NCBI GenBank assembly: GCA_030141605.1
Contig: JAQGDQ010000010.1
Span: forward strand, 559,501 to 623,500
From: Tubiluchus corallicola
Lineage: Eukaryota > Priapulida > Priapulimorpha > Priapulimorphida > Tubiluchidae
Direction of reading: 5' to 3'
DNA: 64,000 nucleotides
Under the pieces are notes generated by a model. The model did not search any database, was not told the origin of the DNA, and saw only the letters and a program-made list of their open reading frames with translations. The translations under genes were made by a program, and so were the position numbers. This document shows, piece by piece, positions 60,801-64,000 of this stretch (position 1 is its first letter; each line of letters begins with the position of its first letter).

Positions 60801-61269
60801 TCATACTTGGACATTCAGAAAATTCGCAAGCAACTCTTATACCACACTAGATTAAATGTCAAAGGTGCACGAAATGTCAGTTATTACTATTATAAGTATT
60901 ACTATTAATGACAAACGATAGAATGGAAAACGAATGTCAAAGCAATGTCCACAAACGATCTGCTCCATTAGAAATTCGACCCCTATATATAAAAAAACAA
61001 CTTCAAATATAGTAACGGGTTTTTTGGAGCATAACCATCGAAATACTGCAATACTGAGAGTAGTACGTAATACAGTCTAACAACTACTAAATCATGAGCG
61101 TTAAAAAAGTAAAATTAAGTAAAGAATAAATAGATAATATACTCCTAATTAAATTTTAAATGATTGTGTTGAATAAAAGCACTCACCGTTTTCCTGCATA
61201 CGCAAAAGACGCGGAAGTATCTCCAAATTTTTGATTCTTTTTCCCAAACAACTTGGCAATCACTGCCAT
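42237..61269 (-). CDS. FNIP: Folliculin-interacting protein (FNIP1/FNIP2 orthologue), 15 coding exons, 1437 aa
   Basis: FNIP binds folliculin. The FLCN-FNIP complex is a GTPase-activating protein for RagC/D on lysosomes, and FNIP also binds AMPK and the Hsp90 chaperone. The exons total 4314 nt, all with usable GT-AG sites, and the frame closes exactly from ATG 61269 to TGA 42237. Conserved blocks appear in family order: [20 protein letters not shown] (40-59), [12 protein letters not shown] (118-129), an EDGDSG block (about 212-217), FFFSH (about 315), [40 protein letters not shown]-like ([10 protein letters not shown]), [26 protein letters not shown] and a final [11 protein letters not shown]. 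These are the N-terminal longin and C-terminal DENN-type regions. The protein is longer than vertebrate FNIPs (about 1.1-1.2 thousand residues) because exon 10 encodes a long Ser-rich linker. Vertebrates have two paralogues; one gene is seen here. Confidence 0.97.
42754..42869 (-). CDS. FNIP: FNIP exon 14
   Basis: The exon encodes about residues 1375-1412, starting [17 protein letters not shown], a conserved C-terminal FNIP motif. The acceptor is TATTACAG and the donor GTATGT. Confidence 0.96.
43642..43777 (-). CDS. FNIP: FNIP exon 13
   Basis: The exon encodes about residues 1329-1374 from W of DKWTV to LQLPVEF. The acceptor is TGTCTAG and the donor GTAAGT. It is frame-consistent with both neighbours. 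Confidence 0.94.
44341..44559 (-). CDS. FNIP: FNIP exon 12: DENN-type region
   Basis: The exon encodes about residues 1256-1328 with [29 protein letters not shown] and ADTDKW, all recognisable in vertebrate FNIPs. The acceptor is TTTTTTAG and the donor GTAACA. Confidence 0.97.
44615..44640. repeat. (AT)n microsatellite between FNIP exons 11 and 12
   Basis: An AT dinucleotide run of about 11 units just upstream of the exon 12 acceptor. Confidence 0.9.
44930..45107 (-). CDS. FNIP: FNIP exon 11
   Basis: The exon encodes about residues 1197-1255, a Ser/Thr-rich segment ending IELPLPR. The acceptor is CCTTTCAG and the donor GTAATA, phase 2. Frame continuity with exons 10 and 12 supports it. Confidence 0.88.
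45755..47946 (-). CDS. FNIP: FNIP exon 10: long linker exon, 2.2 kb
   Basis: The exon encodes about residues 466-1196. The start is conserved ([12 protein letters not shown] and [10 protein letters not shown]). It is followed by some 650 residues rich in S, N, D and K with little obvious conservation, including a Cys-rich patch (about 522-535), an acidic block with [12 protein letters not shown] (about 1020) and a helical [18 protein letters not shown] segment (about 1080). This linker accounts for the extra length. The acceptor is CTTTTCAG and the donor GTAAGA. Confidence 0.96.
49003..49173 (-). CDS. FNIP: FNIP exon 9
   Basis: The exon encodes residues 409-465 plus part of 466. It holds HLAWVPTV and [14 protein letters not shown], among the most conserved FNIP stretches. 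The acceptor is TTTTTCAG and the donor GTACGT. Confidence 0.97.
49461..49633 (-). CDS. FNIP: FNIP exon 8
   Basis: The exon encodes residues 352-408 plus two bases of codon 409, with the near-invariant PVWLTMMSG at about 376-384. The acceptor is CCTTCTTAG and the donor GTAAGT. Confidence 0.95.
50260..50469 (-). CDS. FNIP: FNIP exon 7: end of longin-type region
   Basis: The exon encodes residues 282-351 with LGIAVIVTL, a D/E/N-rich loop and [12 protein letters not shown], matching the family's FNEFFFSHFPLFE region. The acceptor is TTCTTACAG and the donor GTATAA, both phase 0. Confidence 0.96.
50890..51056 (-). CDS. FNIP: FNIP exon 6
   Basis: The exon encodes about residues 226-281. It has a [17 protein letters not shown] stretch that aligns with the RRW/TSLEN block of vertebrate FNIPs. 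The acceptor is TTCTTGTAG and the donor GTAATA. No long open frame shows it; frame closure with exons 5 and 7 confirms it. Confidence 0.93.
51811..51992 (-). CDS. FNIP: FNIP exon 5
   Basis: The exon encodes about residues 165-225, a Ser-rich segment with the conserved [13 protein letters not shown] block. The acceptor is TTTTGTAG and the donor GTATTG. It has a different reading frame from the longer open frame that overlaps it. Confidence 0.93.
52080..52202. repeat. (GA)n microsatellite with GAGT start
   Basis: GTGAGTGAGT units, then a long GA run broken once by GTGGAGGGG, inside the FNIP intron upstream of exon 5. Confidence 0.95.
52429..52598 (-). CDS. FNIP: FNIP exon 4
   Basis: The exon encodes residues 109-164 and part of 165. 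It contains [18 protein letters not shown] and PQLM-like elements typical of the family. The acceptor is TTGCTCAG and the donor GTATGA, phase 2. Confidence 0.96.
53549..53580. repeat. (AT)n(GT)n microsatellite
   Basis: About ten AT units followed by GTGTGTGTG. Confidence 0.9.
53752..53868 (-). CDS. FNIP: FNIP exon 3
   Basis: The exon encodes residues 70-108, with RVYGKFCR matching the V-x-GK-C element of vertebrate FNIPs, then a glutamine-rich end. The acceptor is CTTTTCAG, the donor GTAAAA, and both are phase 0. Confidence 0.9.
54453..54576 (-). CDS. FNIP: FNIP exon 2: start of longin domain
   Basis: The exon encodes residues 28-69 and lies 6.6 kb downstream of exon 1. It has the conserved [20 protein letters not shown] block. 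The acceptor is TATTTTAG and the donor GTAAGT. Confidence 0.96.
55802..55927. repeat. 64-bp tandem duplication in FNIP intron 1
   Basis: The units start at 55802 and 55866 and share AAAATATTAGCAAAT and AAACAAAACGTTT. Confidence 0.9.
56701..57411. repeat. Dispersed repeat, copy A (FNIP intron 1)
   Basis: This copy starts TTTTAGTTATTTTTACCTCTGCCAAGG and includes GGGACAAGAAAGATGCATTT and GTTTGCTTGTTATGTTTG. It matches 63102-64000 over its whole length. The opening (ACCTCTGCCAAGGAAGTTATG) resembles a repeat present in many animal genomes. That likeness is from memory. Confidence 0.8.
57735..57845. repeat. (GAGT)n/(GA)n microsatellite
   Basis: Two blocks of GAGT units with an intervening AGACAGAAT repeat, then a GA run. 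Confidence 0.95.
61187..61269 (-). CDS. FNIP: FNIP exon 1
   Basis: The exon encodes residues 1-27 and two bases of codon 28, starting [11 protein letters not shown], comparable to the short basic KLF start of vertebrate FNIPs. The donor is GTGAGT. An upstream in-frame extension exists, but this ATG fits the family start best. Confidence 0.88.
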
Positions 61270-61279
61270 GATGCATCCA

Positions 61280-61287
61280 TCATGTGA
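61280..61287. promoter_or_regulatory. M-box/E-box at the FNIP start
   Basis: TCATGTGA lies 11-18 nt upstream of the FNIP ATG. This is the M-box form bound by MITF/TFE-family bHLH-zip factors. Whether it is bound is inference. Confidence 0.35.
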
Positions 61288-61336
61288 CTGGCGACAGGGA
61301 AGCGAAGAAAACACGAGTTTTGTAAGCTTGCTGCTG

Positions 61337-61341
61337 ATTGG
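61337..61341 (-). promoter_or_regulatory. CCAAT box upstream of FNIP
   Basis: CCAAT on the minus strand, in the context CAACCAATCAGC, lies about 70 nt upstream of the ATG. That is a usual position for an NF-Y site in a TATA-less promoter. Confidence 0.35.
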
Positions 61342-61399
61342 TTGAGTGTAGCGATCTGTGTCCTTTAGGCCTGCCGCCAAAGCAAAGCACGCAAAAGGG

Positions 61400-62314
61400 T
61401 ATCAGCATCGATCAGTGACCGTTTAAGAGGCCTAGACAAATCAGAGATTTTCTTATTCACATTAAGCAGTCTGATAACAACTATATTATTGCTTTAGTCG
61501 ACCAGTCCCACCGCAACATGCATCAAAAATACCGTAGGCCAAATCTATCCTCGAAGGCGGGTAACGTTGTACGTTTCTGAAAGCAGAAAATACCTACCCA
61601 TAGAGTACTAGAGTCGAGATTGGATAACCCATCAGGTCTGAATTAGGGGTGTAACGCAGAAATCATGCTCATTGTTAAATACAAAAATTTCTTTTGTTTT
61701 TTTGACCAAAATATATTATACACTTTTATAAATGTCAATTTATGAAAGAAGCTTTTAGTCACGTTACTCAAATTTTCAGAATGTTGTAAACATCTGCAGA
61801 TTTAATGTACCATAGTCAAACAACATGTAAGAAACCCGTTATCTGTGCACCAATTTAGCAACCCCATGATCCACCTCTAGTCCCCACGCTATTTTCTCTC
61901 ATGCATCAAGGTTTGTGCAAGATTGTCTGCGCTACAGAAAAATTATAACCGGTGGGGACATGAATAAGTGCTGTGAAGGTGAATAATATTGAATTTTAAA
62001 TTTTCTGAGAACTCTTGCAAACGTTTATCGTTCGCCCACACAATGGAGAGGGCACAAGAAATCACAGACCAAACAGTATACAACCAAGAACTTCCAATAA
62101 AGTAAAAGATAATATAAACTATAGTCATCTTCTTTTTGTTATCCTTTCTCTAGTTTCATATCTATGTATTGTAACCATTATTCACTACTTATTGTTGATT
62201 ATATTATTAATAATGTTCTTTTGTAGTGTACCAAAGAGATAAATAAATTGAAATTCAATTGATCATTTTAATACTTTCACTTTAATGACCATCTTAATAA
62301 AATATATGGAATGA
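61400..62314. other. FNIP upstream region
   Basis: I see nothing in it apart from proximal promoter signals listed separately. Confidence 0.5.
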
Positions 62315-62395
62315 GTTTACAATTACCCACACAAGTACACTAACCCTAACATTCATCCTAATCCTGATTTTTTGTGTGTGGGGAATTGTAAACTT
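62315..62395. mobile_element. Short foldback element with telomere-like centre
   Basis: The left arm GTTTACAATTACCCACACAA pairs with the right arm GTGTGTGGGGAATTGTAAAC, enclosing CTAACCCTAAC and related C-rich sequence. A second right arm occurs at 25479-25499. Confidence 0.6.
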
Positions 62396-62799
62396 TAGCC
62401 AAATATTAAGCCGCAATTACCAATGTTGCAAAAGATGAAAAGCTTCAAAATAGCGCACTAACTTTCGTGTCAGCATTCATTGAAAGTTTAGCAACCTGCA
62501 GAGACCTTTTATATTGCTATAGTTGTATAACCATAAACTACTTAATAAACTACAGACAACATTCGCAGGCAAAATACGTCACTACCCCTGCTGGCTCGTA
62601 TGCTGTTCTAATATGATTTACGCATAATCTTGTAATGTTGAACCATGCCATTTAACAGACTAAACTACGTTCTGTAGTGTAATACGTCAAACTGTTTGTA
62701 ATTTTGAGATAATTCACCAGTTTTAACTGCATACAGCACAAAATATAAGTTTATTTAAACTTAAATTCTATGAAGAAATTATGTAAAAAAATGCGCTCA

Positions 62800-62985
62800 C
62801 TATTCAGAGCACACAATTAATACAGCATGACAAGGCGTATAGAGTAGAATAAACAAATCAGATGACATCAGAACATAACGGAACAGGGCAACAGCACAGA
62901 ACAGAATAACATAGTATCGGACAAGACAGGATCGAACAGCAAAGAAAAGAACAACAGTATAGCACAGGACAGAACAATACTGAAT
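62800..62985. repeat. Degenerate ACAGA-type pentanucleotide repeat
   Basis: Repeated ACAGAACAG, GGACAGAAC and AGAACAAC variants upstream of FNIP. Confidence 0.7.
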
Positions 62986-63101
62986 CTGGCAGCGCAACTC
63001 CTCTATTCAAACTCCTTAACCTGCAGAACGAGTCCAAAATGTTCGTTGTGTTCAGTTTAAACTTAAAAACACGAGTTTTAAGGTTAGAGTTACTTAGTCT
63101 T

Positions 63102-64000
63102 TGTTTTAGTTATTTTTACCTTTGACGAGAATGTTATGCCTCCACATTGTTTGTTTGGTTGTTCTTCATCTGTTATAAGTAAGTTATAAGTTTATTTATT
63201 TCCACTCTGCATCTAACAGTTATAATAAAAATACAGATAATTTCATTGAAGTAAATATAAATATAAATGCAATATTATCCAGATATTACAAAATGCAGCA
63301 TGTACATGTGCAAATTACATTACAGAATAATTTTGATGCATACAGTTTGATCTGTTATACAGTTATTGAGTAATCTTATTACGCAAAACCTACTTAACAG
63401 ATTTCCACGAAACTCCGAGGCGACAGTGGGTGGGAGGTAAGAAAGATGCATTTGATTGCAGATTTCTGGACAGAGGGAGGGGTGAAAATTGCGAAAATAG
63501 GCGTTTTTACGCCCGTAGTTTTTTTTTGCAAAACTTGACTGAAAATAAGGTACAAAAAACCGTGAAGCACTTCCTGGAGATCTCAGAGCGAGTGTTATAG
63601 TACTTTGGAAAAGGGAGGAAGATTTAGCAACAAGATAGGGTACTTCTCTTTCATTATCTCCATCAGGACAAACAACTACGAGGTAGTTCCAGGTTCCATT
63701 TTTAGAAATTCTCGCTTGGAAAGCTGTGCAACGCTGTCTATAATCTTTGTTTATGTATGTATATAACTTCATAAGCTGAGCTGACTTGGTATTAAGTACG
63801 TATCTTAGTCAGTCTATTACAATCAGCAAACGGTTAAAGAAATGTAGACAAATACTACGTGGAATATTCGTGATTATAATCCTATTTGGACGAAACATTT
63901 TGTGAATCTTTTGCTAGTCTATATGATACTTACACAGGTATATTTTTGTATGTTTGCTTGTTTATATTTGCTTTACGTTTTTGTAAATCAATAGAATCAG
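63102..64000. repeat. Dispersed repeat, copy B (runs off the window)
   Basis: This copy matches copy A but carries about 190 bp of extra sequence near 63165-63345. It still matches at the last base of the window. Confidence 0.8.

Larger units (their letters stand above)
54577..61186 (-). other. FNIP intron 1
   Basis: This is a 6.6 kb first intron. It contains a 64-bp tandem duplication (55802-55927), one copy of a dispersed repeat (56701-57411) and a GAGT/GA microsatellite (57735-57845). About 57.9-61.2 kb shows no feature I can name. Confidence 0.75.

Noticed and set aside
1-64000. CRISPR arrays, operons, ribosome binding sites, rRNA
   Set aside because: The window is spliced animal nuclear DNA. 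No spaced identical repeats or rRNA sequences were seen.

Overview
The window is nuclear DNA of an invertebrate animal. It is AT-rich and gene-poor. All three protein genes are split by GT-AG introns, non-LTR retrotransposon copies and short non-autonomous DNA elements are scattered through it, and microsatellites are frequent. The protein families are metazoan. A bilaterian invertebrate, perhaps a lophotrochozoan, fits best, but the sequence alone does not fix the phylum.

Three genes were rebuilt exon by exon, and in each the reading frame closes across every junction. (1) Plus strand, 13445-25953: a five-exon class A peptide G-protein-coupled receptor of 441 aa, close to the NPFF/QRFP/orexin-type receptors. 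(2) Plus strand, 33757-39501: a five-exon GAR1 gene of 194 aa, the H/ACA snoRNP subunit with two RGG tails. (3) Minus strand, 61269 down to 42237: a 15-exon folliculin-interacting protein (FNIP) gene of 1437 aa, the partner of folliculin in nutrient and lysosome signalling. GAR1 and FNIP converge tail to tail, with about 2.7 kb between stop codons. The receptor lies upstream of GAR1 on the same strand. I see no functional link between the three.

Region by region: 1-13.4 kb holds no recognisable gene, only retrotransposon relics (2.7-3.0 kb, 8.6-8.8 kb), tRNA-like SINE remnants, a perfect short hairpin (8301-8343), small tandem repeats and a DNA-element-like segment at 12.67-13.03 kb. From 13.4 to 26.1 kb is the receptor gene. 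Its introns carry Z-DNA-prone repeats, a hAT-like MITE and a short telomere-like array. From 26.1 to 33.7 kb is intergenic DNA with a 2.4 kb 5'-truncated CR1/L2-type retrotransposon on the minus strand, inserted into an older repeat whose uninterrupted second copy lies in GAR1 intron 2. From 33.7 to 39.9 kb is GAR1, with a 219-bp tandem duplication starting at its stop codon. From 41 to 61.3 kb is FNIP. Beyond 61.3 kb is its upstream region, with a foldback element and one of two copies of a dispersed repeat; the other copy is in FNIP intron 1.

I found no previously undescribed biological system here. The observations most worth checking are the filled-site/empty-site pair of the retrotransposon, the two hairpins, the M-box at the FNIP start and the GAR1 stop-codon duplication.
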